Notes under the pieces: model-generated
Databases searched by the model: none
Seen by the model: the letters and a program-made list of their open reading frames with translations, nothing else
What the model was told of the DNA's origin: nothing
Made by a program: the position numbers and the translations under genes
Assembly (NCBI GenBank): GCA_945836755.1
Contig: CAMAMB010000006.1
Location: 1 to 64,000 of the forward strand
DNA length: 64,000 bases
DNA from: an uncultured Bacteroidales bacterium
GTDB taxonomy: Bacteria; Bacteroidota; Bacteroidia; Bacteroidales; Bacteroidaceae
Direction: 5' to 3'
Shown here: one piece after another, positions 27,328 to 35,725 of the stretch
Position numbering within the stretch: the stretch's first letter is position 1
Layout of the letters: every line of letters starts with the position of its first letter

Positions 27328-29283
27328 ATGTGCTATTTAAGATTTGATAAAGCGCAGATGACCAACCTGCAGGACTCCCTGTTTAAGGAGCTGCTTATCA
27401 CGAACCGGTCAGGTGCGTATTGTTCAACCACGCTCGTGGGTTGCAACATCCGAAAGTATGACGGTCTGTTAGTTATTCCGGTGCCGGAAATAGACGATGA
27501 AAACCACGTGCTGCTTTCCTCCCTCGACGAGACTGTCATTCAGCATGGCGCTGAGTTTAACCTTGGTCTCCACAAATATCAAGGCGAGAACTACAGCCCT
27601 AATGGCCACAAGTACATCGTTAGCTTCGAATGGGAGCAGATACCCACGTGGACCTATCGTGTGGGCGGTGTCTTGCTGAAGAAGGAAATTGTCTTCGACC
27701 GTACGACCCACCGCATCTTCATTCGCTATACCCTTCTCGACGCCCACTCTGCCACCACGCTTCGCCTGCGTCCCTTCCTGGCCTTCCGCAGCGTGCGACA
27801 GTGGACACACGAGAACGGGGCTGCCGACAGCAGCTACACCGAAGTGACAAACGGCATCAAGATGTGTCTGTATCAGGGATATCCGGATCTCTATATGCAG
27901 ACAAGTAAGAAAACCAAGTGGAACTATTGCCCCGACTGGTATCGTGGCCTGGACTACCCGAAAGAACGCGAGCGCGGTTATGACGCATCTGAGGACCTGC
28001 TGACTCCGGGCTACTTCGAGATGCCCATCAAGAAGGGCGAGAGCGTTATCTTCAGCGCAGGCGTGGAAGCCCTCAAGCCCAAAGAGGCCAATGACCTCAT
28101 GGAGAAAGAACGGGAGAACCTTGACCATCGCGACAGCTTCTACCACTGTCTCGTCAACGCTGCCCACCAGTTCCGCGTACACAAAGACGGCGAATATTAC
28201 ATTCTCGCAGGATATCCTTGGTTCAAACCGCGTGCCCGCGACACCTTCATCTCCATGCCCGGCCTCACACTTGCCGTAGGCGAGAAAGAACGCTTTGAAG
28301 ACTACATGGCTACCGCATCTAAGGCCATCTACAACTTCATCCGCAAAGAGCCCCTCTCGGTAGACATCTACGAGATGGAGAAGCCGGACACCCTGCTCTG
28401 GGCTACATGGTGTATACAACAGTACGCAAAATATATATCGAAGCAGGCATGTTTTGAAAAGTACGGCGACCTGCTCGCTGCCATCATTGACTTTATACGC
28501 GACGGTAAGCACTTCAACCTCTTCGTACACGACAACGGCCTTATCTACTCCAACGGACGCGACCAAGCCATCACGTGGATGAACTCGCAGAGCTACGGTC
28601 GCCCCATCGTGCCCCGCTCCGGCTACATCGTAGAGTTTAACGCCCTCTGGTATAATGCGCTCAAATTCTACGAGCAGATGCTCCTCGACAATCCCTCAAA
28701 CGAAACCCTCGAGAAAGCCAAGAACATCGAAGCTGAAGCAGCCAAGCTCGCCCAGTCATTCAAAAACACCTTCCTCAACGAGTACGGCTATCTGTTAGAC
28801 TACGTCGATGGGCAAATGATGGACTGGAGCGTACGTCCCAACCAGCTCTTCGCCATAGCCTTAGACTACTCTCCCCTTGACATGAAGGAACGCAAGAGCG
28901 TGCTGGATATTTGTACCAAAGAACTCGTTACCCCGAAGGGCATACGTTCATTATCGCCCAAGAGCGGCGGCTACAACCCCATGTACGTGGGACAGCAGCA
29001 ACAGCGTGACCTCGCCTATCATCAAGGCACAGCATGGCCCTGGCTCACAGGCTTCTATCTCGAAGCTTATCTCCGCGTATATCGCATGAGCGGCGTCAAC
29101 TACATCGAGCGTCAACTCATTGGCTTCGAGGAAGAACTCTTCTACCACTGCGTAGGCACCATCCCCGAACTATTCGATGGCAACCCGCCCTTCCACGGCC
29201 GTGGCGCTATCTCATTTGCCATGAACGTGAGCGGCATTCTCCGCGCATTGCGTCTACTCGAGAAGTATAATACAACCTTCTAA
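27328..29283 (+). CDS. Glycogen debranching enzyme (amylo-alpha-1,6-glucosidase, GDE_C type)
   Basis: 651 residues. The N-terminal domain (to about 270) matches the bacterial GDE N-terminal family: NRSGAYCSTTLVGCNIRKYDGLLVIP, then SSLDETVIQHGAEFNLGLHKY. The C-terminal (alpha/alpha)6 GH133-type domain contains YPWFKPRARDTFISMPGLTLA and the late motifs QRDLAYHQGTAWPWLTGFYLEAYLR and GTIPELFDGNPPFHGRGAISFAMNV. It removes alpha-1,6 branches of glycogen. First gene of a three-gene glycogen operon with the GT4 and GH57 genes. ATG at 27328. Confidence 0.95.
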   Translation: MCYLRFDKAQMTNLQDSLFKELLITNRSGAYCSTTLVGCNIRKYDGLLVIPVPEIDDENHVLLSSLDETVIQHGAEFNLGLHKYQGENYSPNGHKYIVSFEWEQIPTWTYRVGGVLLKKEIVFDRTTHRIFIRYTLLDAHSATTLRLRPFLAFRSVRQWTHENGAADSSYTEVTNGIKMCLYQGYPDLYMQTSKKTKWNYCPDWYRGLDYPKERERGYDASEDLLTPGYFEMPIKKGESVIFSAGVEALKPKEANDLMEKERENLDHRDSFYHCLVNAAHQFRVHKDGEYYILAGYPWFKPRARDTFISMPGLTLAVGEKERFEDYMATASKAIYNFIRKEPLSVDIYEMEKPDTLLWATWCIQQYAKYISKQACFEKYGDLLAAIIDFIRDGKHFNLFVHDNGLIYSNGRDQAITWMNSQSYGRPIVPRSGYIVEFNALWYNALKFYEQMLLDNPSNETLEKAKNIEAEAAKLAQSFKNTFLNEYGYLLDYVDGQMMDWSVRPNQLFAIALDYSPLDMKERKSVLDICTKELVTPKGIRSLSPKSGGYNPMYVGQQQQRDLAYHQGTAWPWLTGFYLEAYLRVYRMSGVNYIERQLIGFEEELFYHCVGTIPELFDGNPPFHGRGAISFAMNVSGILRALRLLEKYNTTF

Positions 29284-29396
29284 TTACCCCACCCGTCCGC
29301 CCCGTCGCCCACAAGGGTATCCAACTTACCGCGCCCTCTTCAGGCACAGTCTCCCCTACCCCGGCGCAGGCTTCAACGGACAATAATAAATCTACC

Positions 29397-30674
29397 ATGA
29401 AAGTACTAATGTTTGGTTGGGAGTTCCCTCCCCATATCCTCGGTGGATTAGGTACTGCCAGTTATGGCATAACCAAGGGACTTGCAGCTCAGCCTGATGT
29501 TGAAATTACCTTCTGTCTTCCCAAACCCTGGGGTGATGAAGATAAGAGTTTCATGAACATCATAGGCCTAAGCGAGACACCTATCGTATGGCGAGACGTC
29601 AATCACGATTACCTCACTCAAAGGCTCGGTACCAAGATGGACCCGCAGCTCTACTACAGCCTGCGTGACCACATCTATGCAGATTTCAACTATCGCATGA
29701 CCGACGACCTCGGTTGCATCGAGTTTTCAGGCCGCTACCCTGAAAATCTACAGGATGAGATCAACAACTACTCTATCGTGGCCGGCGTCATTGCCCGTCA
29801 GCAACAGTTTGACATTATACATGCACACGACTGGCTCACCTATCCGGCCGGCATTCATGCCAAGAACGTGAGCGGTAAACCTCTCGTCATTCATGTACAC
29901 GCCACCGACTTCGACCGTTCACGTGGTCAGGTTAATCCCACCGTCTATCGTATCGAGAAAGATGGTATGGACCATGCCGACTGCATCATGTGTGTATCGG
30001 AACTTACTCGCCAGACCGTCATCAACCACTACCACCAAGACCCGGCAAAGTGTATCACCATGCACAATGCCGTGTACCCCCTCTCACAAGACATCCTCGA
30101 CATGGTGGCTGAACGACGCAAGCAACATAGCAGTAACCGCGAGAAGGTGGTCACCTTCCTCGGACGTATCACCATGCAGAAAGGACCCGAGTACTTCGTC
30201 GAAGCTGCGGCGCTCGTTCTGCAACGTACGCGCAACATACGCTTCTGCATGGCCGGATCGGGCGATATGATGAACGACATGATTAACATGGCCGCTGCCC
30301 GTGGCATCGCCGACCGCTTCCACTTCCCCGGCTTTATGCGTGGCAAACAAGTGTATGAAGCTTTTGCCGACTCAGATGTATATGTCATGCCTTCAGTGAG
30401 TGAGCCCTTTGGTATCTCGCCCCTTGAAGCTATGCAGTGTGGGGTTCCCTCTATCATCTCCAAGCAAAGTGGCTGCGCTGAAATTCTTGACAAGTGTATC
30501 AAGACCGACTACTGGGACATCTACGCCATGGCTGATGCCATGTATTCCCTCTGTACCAACGACTCTCTACATCAATATCTCAAGGAGGAAGGTAAAAACG
30601 AGGTCGACCAAATCACCTGGGAAAAAGTCGGACAGAAAATATATAATGTATACAGCCAACTCATTCACAAATAA
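29397..30674 (+). CDS. GT4-family glycosyltransferase, probable glycogen synthase
   Basis: 425 residues, GT-B fold. The N-terminus MLFGWEFPPHILGGLGTAS-like stretch (MKVLMFGWEFPPHILGGLGT) is typical of this Bacteroidetes glycogen-synthase group, followed by HAHDWLTYPAGIHA. The donor-site motif is VMPSVSEPFGISPLEAMQCGVP in the C-terminal domain, with an E-x7-E arrangement. It probably extends alpha-1,4-glucan from a nucleotide sugar. It lies 113 bases behind the debranching gene and 15 bases before the GH57 gene, which supports the glycogen role. ATG at 29397. Confidence 0.9.
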   Translation: MKVLMFGWEFPPHILGGLGTASYGITKGLAAQPDVEITFCLPKPWGDEDKSFMNIIGLSETPIVWRDVNHDYLTQRLGTKMDPQLYYSLRDHIYADFNYRMTDDLGCIEFSGRYPENLQDEINNYSIVAGVIARQQQFDIIHAHDWLTYPAGIHAKNVSGKPLVIHVHATDFDRSRGQVNPTVYRIEKDGMDHADCIMCVSELTRQTVINHYHQDPAKCITMHNAVYPLSQDILDMVAERRKQHSSNREKVVTFLGRITMQKGPEYFVEAAALVLQRTRNIRFCMAGSGDMMNDMINMAAARGIADRFHFPGFMRGKQVYEAFADSDVYVMPSVSEPFGISPLEAMQCGVPSIISKQSGCAEILDKCIKTDYWDIYAMADAMYSLCTNDSLHQYLKEEGKNEVDQITWEKVGQKIYNVYSQLIHK

Positions 30675-30689
30675 AGCATACCGTACACC

Positions 30690-32093
30690 ATGAAAACTGT
30701 TTGTCTATATTTCGAGATACACCAGAATATCCACCTCAAGCGCTACCGCTTCTTCGACATAGGTACTGACCACTACTACTATGACGACTACGAGAACGCA
30801 CGCTCCATCTCCGAGACAGCCGAACGTTCATACGTACCTGCTCTTGAGGCCCTCATTGAAATGGCTGACGCCAACCCTGGCTATTTCAAGTGTGCCTTCT
30901 CTCTCTCAGGCTGCGCCATCGAACAGCTTGAGAACCACGCACCACAGGTCATAGAACTGCTACAGAAGCTCAACAACAAAGGTTGCGTTGAATTCCTTGC
31001 CGAGCCCTATTCACATGGCTTCTCGTCCCTCAAAAACGTAGAGACTTTCCGTGACGAAGTGACACGCCTGTGCGCAAAGGTGAAGGCTCTCTTCGGCCAG
31101 GAGCCTAAGATTTTCCGCAACTCAGCCCTCATTTACTCTGACGAGATAGGTGAACTCGTTGCCTCTATGGGCTTCAAGGGTATGCTTGCCGAAGGAGCTA
31201 AACATGTGCTTGGCTGGAAGAGTCCTCACTTCGTCTACCACTGCAACCGTGATCCACGCCTCAAACTCTTGCTCCGTGACTATACGTTGTCAGAGGATAT
31301 TTCCTTCCGCTTTAACGATTCTTCTTGGAGCGAGTATCCCCTCTTCGCTGACACCTATGCCAACTGGATTAGCAACCTGCCTGAGCAGGATCAGGTGGTC
31401 AATATCTTCATGGAGCTATGTGCTTTAGGTATATTCCAGCCCCTCTCGTCAAATATTCTTGAGTTTATGAAGGCCCTGCCATCACAGTTCAAGGAAAGAG
31501 GCATAACCTTTAGCACACCCTCAGAGATATGCAGCAAGATGAAGTCGGCCGGTGAGTTGACTGTTTCCTACCCCACTTCATGGGTGGACGAGGAAAGAGA
31601 CTTGTCACCCTGGTTAGGCAACGTCATGCAGCGTGAAGCCATTGACAAGCTCTACTCCATTGCCGATCGCGTGCGCATCTGCCGTGATCGCCGACTTATG
31701 CAAGACTTTGATTATCTGCAAGCCTCTAACAATCTGCGCTTCATGAGTACGAAGCCCAATAGTTATGGTGGCTATCGCGGTATTTATGACTCACCTTATG
31801 ATGCTTTCACCAATTATATGAATATTCTTGGTGACTTCATCACACGTGTCAACGACCGCTATCCCCTTGATATTGACAACGAAGAGCTTAACTCTCTGCT
31901 CACCACCATTAAAAATCAAGGTGATGAGCTTGAACTGAAGAACAAGGAAATTTCGAAGCTCCAGAACATGCTGGCCAAACTGGAGAAGAAGACTGCCCCT
32001 GCTGCCGAGAAACCTAAGACGGCTGCTAAGAAGGCTGACTCCAAGAAAGCTACAACTAAGAAGGCTACCGCCAAAGAAGCTACTGAGAAGTAG
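30690..32093 (+). CDS. GH57-family alpha-amylase/glucan enzyme with Lys/Ala-rich tail
   Basis: 467 residues. The GH57 domain fills about 1-390 (MKTVCLYFEIHQNIHLKRYRF at the start, later KIFRNSALIYSDEIGELVASMGFKGML and the FMELCALGIFQPLS region). GH57 enzymes hydrolyse or branch alpha-glucans with retention. Residues about 395-432 look like a coiled coil. From about 433 the protein ends in a repetitive tail of Lys, Ala and Thr (units such as KKATTKKATAKEATEK), like histone H1 or HU tails. The tail is expected to be disordered and strongly basic; I do not know its role. Last gene of the glycogen operon. ATG at 30690. Confidence 0.9.
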   Translation: MKTVCLYFEIHQNIHLKRYRFFDIGTDHYYYDDYENARSISETAERSYVPALEALIEMADANPGYFKCAFSLSGCAIEQLENHAPQVIELLQKLNNKGCVEFLAEPYSHGFSSLKNVETFRDEVTRLCAKVKALFGQEPKIFRNSALIYSDEIGELVASMGFKGMLAEGAKHVLGWKSPHFVYHCNRDPRLKLLLRDYTLSEDISFRFNDSSWSEYPLFADTYANWISNLPEQDQVVNIFMELCALGIFQPLSSNILEFMKALPSQFKERGITFSTPSEICSKMKSAGELTVSYPTSWVDEERDLSPWLGNVMQREAIDKLYSIADRVRICRDRRLMQDFDYLQASNNLRFMSTKPNSYGGYRGIYDSPYDAFTNYMNILGDFITRVNDRYPLDIDNEELNSLLTTIKNQGDELELKNKEISKLQNMLAKLEKKTAPAAEKPKTAAKKADSKKATTKKATAKEATEK

Positions 32094-32151
32094 CTGCCGG
32101 CAGCGTCCGTCAACCCTACTCTGAGCAGTTACGTCTTGCTCATACCCCCCT

Positions 32152-32182
32152 ACGAGAGTGTGTCATCTTGGCGCACTCTCGT
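32152..32182 (+). terminator. Probable terminator of the glycogen operon
   Basis: ACGAGAGTG (32152-32160) pairs perfectly with CACTCTCGT (32174-32182) around a 13-base loop. It lies about 60 bases after the GH57 stop. The following TGTTAG is a poor T tract. Confidence 0.55.
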
Positions 32183-32311
32183 TGTTAGTAATCAGTACTC
32201 TACAAATTGTGCAGACGGTCATATGGGGGTAAAAGGTGCGGCATTTCCACCCCATTTCTGCCTCAGATGACAGCTTTGGAGGACATAGCCCGACAGAGTT
32301 AGAGACGTGTG

Positions 32312-32644
32312 TCATTGGTTGCACATATACGTGAGCACGAGGCTACACGTAGCGCTGTCGATAGAAAAACGCTTGCGGCGTTTGTCCCATGAGTTAGCTG
32401 TCTTTGTGAAGATAATCTCTCTGGGATTATCCTTGTGAACGGGCCTTTTAGGTGTAGGCTCGTGATGTCCCGCAGCAGTTTGAGGGTAGGTGTTTGGGGG
32501 TATAAATGGCTTGGGGCGGTTGTTATTGATTAGACGACCGGGTGCCTGGGGCGGCTGAGGTGCATCTGAAGGCTGTAAAAAAGTATCAAGAAATGTAGAG
32601 GCATCGCGCTTATTCTCAAAATAATACTTATTTTTGCGGAGTGG
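32312..32644 (-). pseudogene. Open frame without a start codon, probable broken gene
   Basis: A stop-free minus-strand frame of 110 codons ending at TGA 32312. It reads convincingly as protein: an aromatic start KNKYYFENKRDASTFLDTFL, a proline-rich middle with DAPQPPQAPGRLINNNRPKP and PFIPPNTYPQTAAGHHEPTP, then REIIFTKTANSWDKRRKRFS. No ATG, GTG or TTG lies in the first 80 codons. A start ATG at about 32665 lies in another frame, and a one-base change in the AAAAA run near 32633-32637 would join the two. I do not recognise the family. It may be a 5'-truncated or frameshifted gene. Confidence 0.4.
32629..32636 (+). promoter_or_regulatory. Promoter -7 element before the GH25 lysozyme gene
   Basis: TATTTTTG matches TAnnTTTG, about 118 bases before the lysozyme start. 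There is no -33 TTTG at the usual distance. Confidence 0.4.
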
Positions 32645-32753
32645 TTAGTGGAAGATGCCACCATGCTTCCGGTTTGGGGCACTCACCTCTACCCTTTCTT
32701 CCCTTCTATACACGGCAGTCCGTCTGTCGCTTTCCATGTCCTTAAAAAGTCAC

Positions 32754-33560
32754 ATGAAAACATTTATATCGCTCGTCCTTTCCTCCCTCATACTTCTTCC
32801 CTCCACGGCCATGGCTCGCAAAAAGCCCACCAACGATGGGCGCGGCATGGCAGCCATCAGTCAGATGACCCCCGACGCTCTTCCCCGGCAGCTGGCCGCT
32901 GAGCGTCGCATGGAGCACGCAGCGGCTGTTTTTACACGTGTATCCGGCGGCCACATCAATAATGCCTACAAAGAAGGCATTGATGTTTCCCACTATCAGG
33001 GCCGCATCGATTGGGACGAAGTGGCCACCAACAACAGCATCTCATACGCCTACCTTAAAGCCACTGAGGGCGCTGCGCTGGTGGACGATACCTACCGCCG
33101 CAACCTCACCGAGGCGCGACGTGTGGGACTAAGCGTCGGCAGTTACCACTTTTATCGCCCCAACGTAGACTGGAGAAAGCAGTTTGACAATCTCACCTCG
33201 GTGGTACGCCCTGAGGAGCAGGACCTCGTCCCCATTATCGACATCGAGCACAGAGGCTCTGTGTCGGAGGCTACCTTTATTGCTGACCTTCGCGCCTTCG
33301 TTGAGAAGGTCACGGAGTACTATGGCCGCCGTCCTCTCCTCTATACCTATCACAATTTCTACAACCGCTATCTTACGGGGCTCTTTACCGATTACCACTT
33401 CATGATAGCCCGTTACCGGAGCGATAGTCCCATTCTTAGCGACGGTAAAGACTACATCATGTGGCAGTACACCCAGACAGGTTCCGTGCCCGGCATTCAC
33501 GGCCACGTGGACCGCAGCAGGATTATGGGGAACTTCTCGCTGGGCCATGTAATGATGTAG
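32754..33560 (+). CDS. Secreted GH25 lysozyme
   Basis: 268 residues from the ATG at 32754, chosen because it opens directly into a signal peptide (MKTFISLVLSSLILLPSTAMA, cut after about residue 21). Longer starts upstream would bury that signal. A basic, probably flexible linker follows. The GH25 domain begins at about 74 with EGIDVSHYQGRIDW (Asp78), and Asp163 and Glu165 in IIDIEH form the catalytic pair. The later FHFYRPN-like stretch reads YHFYRPNVDW. It hydrolyses peptidoglycan beta-1,4 bonds in the periplasm or outside the cell. It is followed by a clear terminator. Confidence 0.92.
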   Translation: MKTFISLVLSSLILLPSTAMARKKPTNDGRGMAAISQMTPDALPRQLAAERRMEHAAAVFTRVSGGHINNAYKEGIDVSHYQGRIDWDEVATNNSISYAYLKATEGAALVDDTYRRNLTEARRVGLSVGSYHFYRPNVDWRKQFDNLTSVVRPEEQDLVPIIDIEHRGSVSEATFIADLRAFVEKVTEYYGRRPLLYTYHNFYNRYLTGLFTDYHFMIARYRSDSPILSDGKDYIMWQYTQTGSVPGIHGHVDRSRIMGNFSLGHVMM

Positions 33561-33632
33561 CCCGCCAACAGGCTATTCGCAAGAGGCCGTCTCCCCCTTA
33601 CCCACTGATCTAATCACCTCAATATATTGACT

Positions 33633-33665
33633 GGAAGCGCCTCACCTAAGGTCGCTTCCTTTTTT
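33633..33665 (+). terminator. Intrinsic terminator after the lysozyme gene
   Basis: GGAAGCG (33633-33639) pairs with CGCTTCC (33653-33659), followed directly by TTTTTT. It ends the lysozyme transcript just before cdd, whose own promoter I cannot see. Confidence 0.75.
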
Positions 33666-33695
33666 CGTTTCACTCACCTCCCCTGTCTTAGTACC

Positions 33696-34172
33696 ATGAC
33701 CGAAGAAACATACACCTTCCACTACCATCGCTGCACCCTTAACCGGCTGACCGACCCTGTCCTTGCCTCCCTCGTACGCGCAGCCCGCGAAGCCACCTAC
33801 ACGGCCTATGCCCCTTATTCCCACTTCTATGTGGGCGCTGCCGTTCTGCTTTCAGACGGTTCCATCGTTACGGGCAACAATCAAGAGAATGCAGCCTTTG
33901 GCGCCGGCACCTGTGCCGAGCGCACCGCCCTCTTTTATGCCCATGCCTCTAAGCCAACCGCCAAGGTCGAAGCGCTGGCTGTGACTGCCCGCGGTGAGGA
34001 TGACCGCTTCTCAGCCCGGCCCGTAAGTCCCTGTGGTATTTGCCGTCAGGTGCTGATAGAGACACAGCAACGTGCGGGACACCCCATCAAGGTCCTGTTG
34101 TGCGGAAGCGAAGAAATCCTCATAGTCGACGATGCTAAGCAGCTGCTCCCCTTTGCCTTTGAGACCTTCTAA
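33696..34172 (+). CDS. cdd: Cytidine deaminase
   Basis: 158 residues from the ATG at 33696, placed just after the terminator; an in-frame extension to 33627 would run through that terminator. Zinc-binding and catalytic motifs are Cys73-Ala-Glu75 in GTCAERTALF and Cys113/Cys116 in SPCGICRQV. It deaminates cytidine and deoxycytidine for pyrimidine salvage. The length fits the short homotetrameric type with a small N-terminal extension. Confidence 0.93.
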   Translation: MTEETYTFHYHRCTLNRLTDPVLASLVRAAREATYTAYAPYSHFYVGAAVLLSDGSIVTGNNQENAAFGAGTCAERTALFYAHASKPTAKVEALAVTARGEDDRFSARPVSPCGICRQVLIETQQRAGHPIKVLLCGSEEILIVDDAKQLLPFAFETF

Positions 34173-34219
34173 GATAATCAGACCTGTATATAAGCACCTC
34201 CCCCTTCTTTTACACAAGC

Positions 34220-34306
34220 ATGAAACAGTCTCTCTTTAATTTGCTGACTGGATTGCTATTTCCTCTGATGGCTGTAGCTACTAAAGCTCCCGTTTCGCCG
34301 CTTTAA
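34220..34306 (+). CDS. 28-residue ORF consisting of a signal peptide
   Basis: ATG at 34220 to TAA at 34306 encodes a basic start (MKQ), a hydrophobic core (LFNLLTGLLFPLMAVA) and only about eight further residues (TKAPVSPL). It looks like an export signal whose mature protein has been lost, or a very small secreted or membrane peptide. It follows cdd by 47 bases with no visible promoter, and I would not assign a function. Confidence 0.3.
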   Translation: MKQSLFNLLTGLLFPLMAVATKAPVSPL

Positions 34307-34379
34307 GTCCATGCAACTGCGCTTCTTAGCAAAGGTCACAGGAGATAGGCCACTACCTCGCGCCGTAGGCCATCCCGGT

Positions 34380-34540
34380 AGTGCCGTTTCTGCACTGCTT
34401 GGCGTCATCACCGTCCGGTCGTTGTACGGGCGAACACCGTTCGGCCGACGAGCGTACGGCGGTCGGTTGACGAGCGTCGGCCAATCGGGCGACGATGGCG
34501 GCAAGCGTTCGGGAAATGGGCGTAAGCAGCCGCCCGTCAG
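34380..34540. repeat. G+C-rich intergenic repeat stretch
   Basis: A run of CG-rich imperfect repeats built from GACGAGCGT, CGGTCGG and CGGGCGA units. It includes the 11-mer TTCGGCCGACG at 34440-34450, which also occurs twice in the tandem repeat near 50.7 kb. It is clearly richer in G+C than its neighbours and has no credible coding frame. Confidence 0.45.
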
Positions 34541-34610
34541 CTTCTCGTACTTCAAAGTATAGCATTTAGGTGGTCCATCTACGCCATATGCCATCGGGCT
34601 GACATGAAAC

Positions 34611-34648
34611 AGCCTCCGGGCAGCGTCGTTACTGACGGCTCGGAGGCT
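34611..34648 (-). terminator. Probable terminator of the OmpA-like gene
   Basis: AGCCTCCG (34611-34618) and CGGAGGCT (34641-34648) form a perfect 8-bp stem downstream of the OmpA-like stop. On the minus strand it is followed by GTTTC, a weak T tract. Confidence 0.55.
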
Positions 34649-34695
34649 TTGATTGTGGAAACGGCCGGCCACTCCTGGTGAGTGACACGCTCAGA

Positions 34696-35406
34696 CTACT
34701 TGGCAGAAGCGTTGGCAGCCTTGATCATGTCTTCGCTGGCAAGGATGTAGACCTCCACACGGCGGTTCTGCTTCTGGCCGTCGGCGGTGGCGTTGGAAGC
34801 CACAGGATACTGTTCTCCGTAGCCGTCGGTGTGGGTGATGCGTGCTGCGGGGTAGCCGGAGGCTATAATTTGCTGCTTGACAGCATTGGCGCGGTTCTGC
34901 GAGAGAGCCACATTCTTGGCGGCACTCTGCTCGGCCGTGGAGTTCTTAAAGCCTTGGTTATCGGTGAAACCGCATATAGCCAGATTGAAGGAGTTGTCGG
35001 CAGCAAGGAGGTTGGTGATAAACTTCTTCACCGAGGCTTGTGCCGAGGTGCTGAGTGTGGAAGAGCCCGTGTTGAACAGCAGGCCACTGTCGAAGGTGGC
35101 TTTGACGTACTGCACGCCATTCTCCGAGGTAAGCACCTCAGCCTTAGCGTTGGCAGCTTCGGCAGCCTTCTTGGCACGGTCCATCTTGTTGCCAATCAGG
35201 ATACCGGCTCCGGCACCAAGGGCAGTACCTACACCGGCACCGATGATGGCTCCCTTGCCGTTGCCTACCAATCCGCCTACGAGGGCACCCACAGCGGCGC
35301 CTGCGCCACCGCCTATCATGCCGCCCTTGGCGGTGTTAGTCATTCCGCAACTGCTCACCAGGAGGGCGAGGCTCAATCCGCAAACTGTTAGCTTCATCTT
35401 TTTCAT
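34696..35406 (-). CDS. OmpA-family lipoprotein with glycine-zipper domain
   Basis: 236 residues. A lipoprotein signal ends in the lipobox LVSSC (lipid-modified Cys20). Residues about 28-75 are a glycine-zipper membrane-active segment (GGMIGGGAGAAVGALVGGLV and repeats). The C-terminal OmpA/peptidoglycan-binding domain has YVKATFDSGLLFNTGSSTLS, ICGFTDNQG and QNRANAVKQQII, ending with QNRRVEVYI. It probably tethers the outer membrane to peptidoglycan. ATG at 35406, about 120 bases behind a TATCTTTG element. Confidence 0.92.
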   Translation of the reverse strand: MKKMKLTVCGLSLALLVSSCGMTNTAKGGMIGGGAGAAVGALVGGLVGNGKGAIIGAGVGTALGAGAGILIGNKMDRAKKAAEAANAKAEVLTSENGVQYVKATFDSGLLFNTGSSTLSTSAQASVKKFITNLLAADNSFNLAICGFTDNQGFKNSTAEQSAAKNVALSQNRANAVKQQIIASGYPAARITHTDGYGEQYPVASNATADGQKQNRRVEVYILASEDMIKAANASAK

Positions 35407-35532
35407 AATGGGAAAAGTATTAAGGGGTAATGAATGTCAGTTAAGTTCACAGCATCGGAGTGTCTGTGACAGCCACTACCTACAGCGTCAACAGCTGCGG
35501 CATAGAGGTGGCGTCATTCTCCAATGCAGGGG

Positions 35533-35540
35533 CAAAGATA
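35533..35540 (-). promoter_or_regulatory. Promoter -7 element of the OmpA-like gene
   Basis: TATCTTTG on the minus strand, a full TAnnTTTG match. An ATTTA lies about 20 bases upstream as a weak -33 box. The leader is about 120 bases. Confidence 0.55.
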
Positions 35541-35616
35541 GTGCATTCTGAGAATAAATACGCTCCATAGAGGGAGCTGTGGGGGCATACACGGCTATTT
35601 TTTCAGAGAAAAGTAG

Positions 35617-35624
35617 TAATTTTG
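35617..35624 (+). promoter_or_regulatory. Promoter -7 element of proS
   Basis: TAATTTTG matches TAnnTTTG. A T-rich run (35598-35603) lies upstream but slightly too close for the usual -33 spacing. The leader before proS is about 95 bases. Confidence 0.55.
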
Positions 35625-35725
35625 CGCGCTGTGACGAGAGTGCAGCCCCCCTATGAAAGGCATGCGCCGCTACATAACCGTACTCCCGACACAATGAACC
35701 GCAACCTACAAGCATACACATACTC

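Larger units (their letters stand above)
32094..32753. other. Gene-sparse stretch after the glycogen operon
   Basis: 660 bases without an intact gene. It holds a terminator-like hairpin (32152-32182), a minus-strand open frame without a start codon (32312-32644) and a weak promoter element for the lysozyme gene (32629-32636). Confidence 0.6.
34173..34695. other. Non-coding stretch between cdd and the OmpA-like gene
   Basis: 523 bases. It contains an orphan signal-peptide ORF (34220-34306), a G+C-rich repetitive stretch (34380-34540) and the terminator of the OmpA-like gene (34611-34648). The long minus-strand frame at 34256-34672 follows from the CG-repeat composition and is not called. Confidence 0.6.
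35407..35725. other. Divergent promoter region of the OmpA-like gene and proS
   Basis: 319 bases without a gene. It carries one TAnnTTTG element in each direction (35533-35540 minus and 35617-35624 plus), separated by a T-rich stretch. Confidence 0.6.

Noticed and set aside
27469-28566. 365-codon open frame antisense to the glycogen debranching gene
   Set aside because: It mirrors the codon bias of a clearly real gene on the other strand and resembles no known family.
34256-34672. 138-codon minus-strand frame between cdd and the OmpA-like gene
   Set aside because: It translates the CG-rich repeat and the terminator; Arg/Pro-rich composition follows from the repeat.
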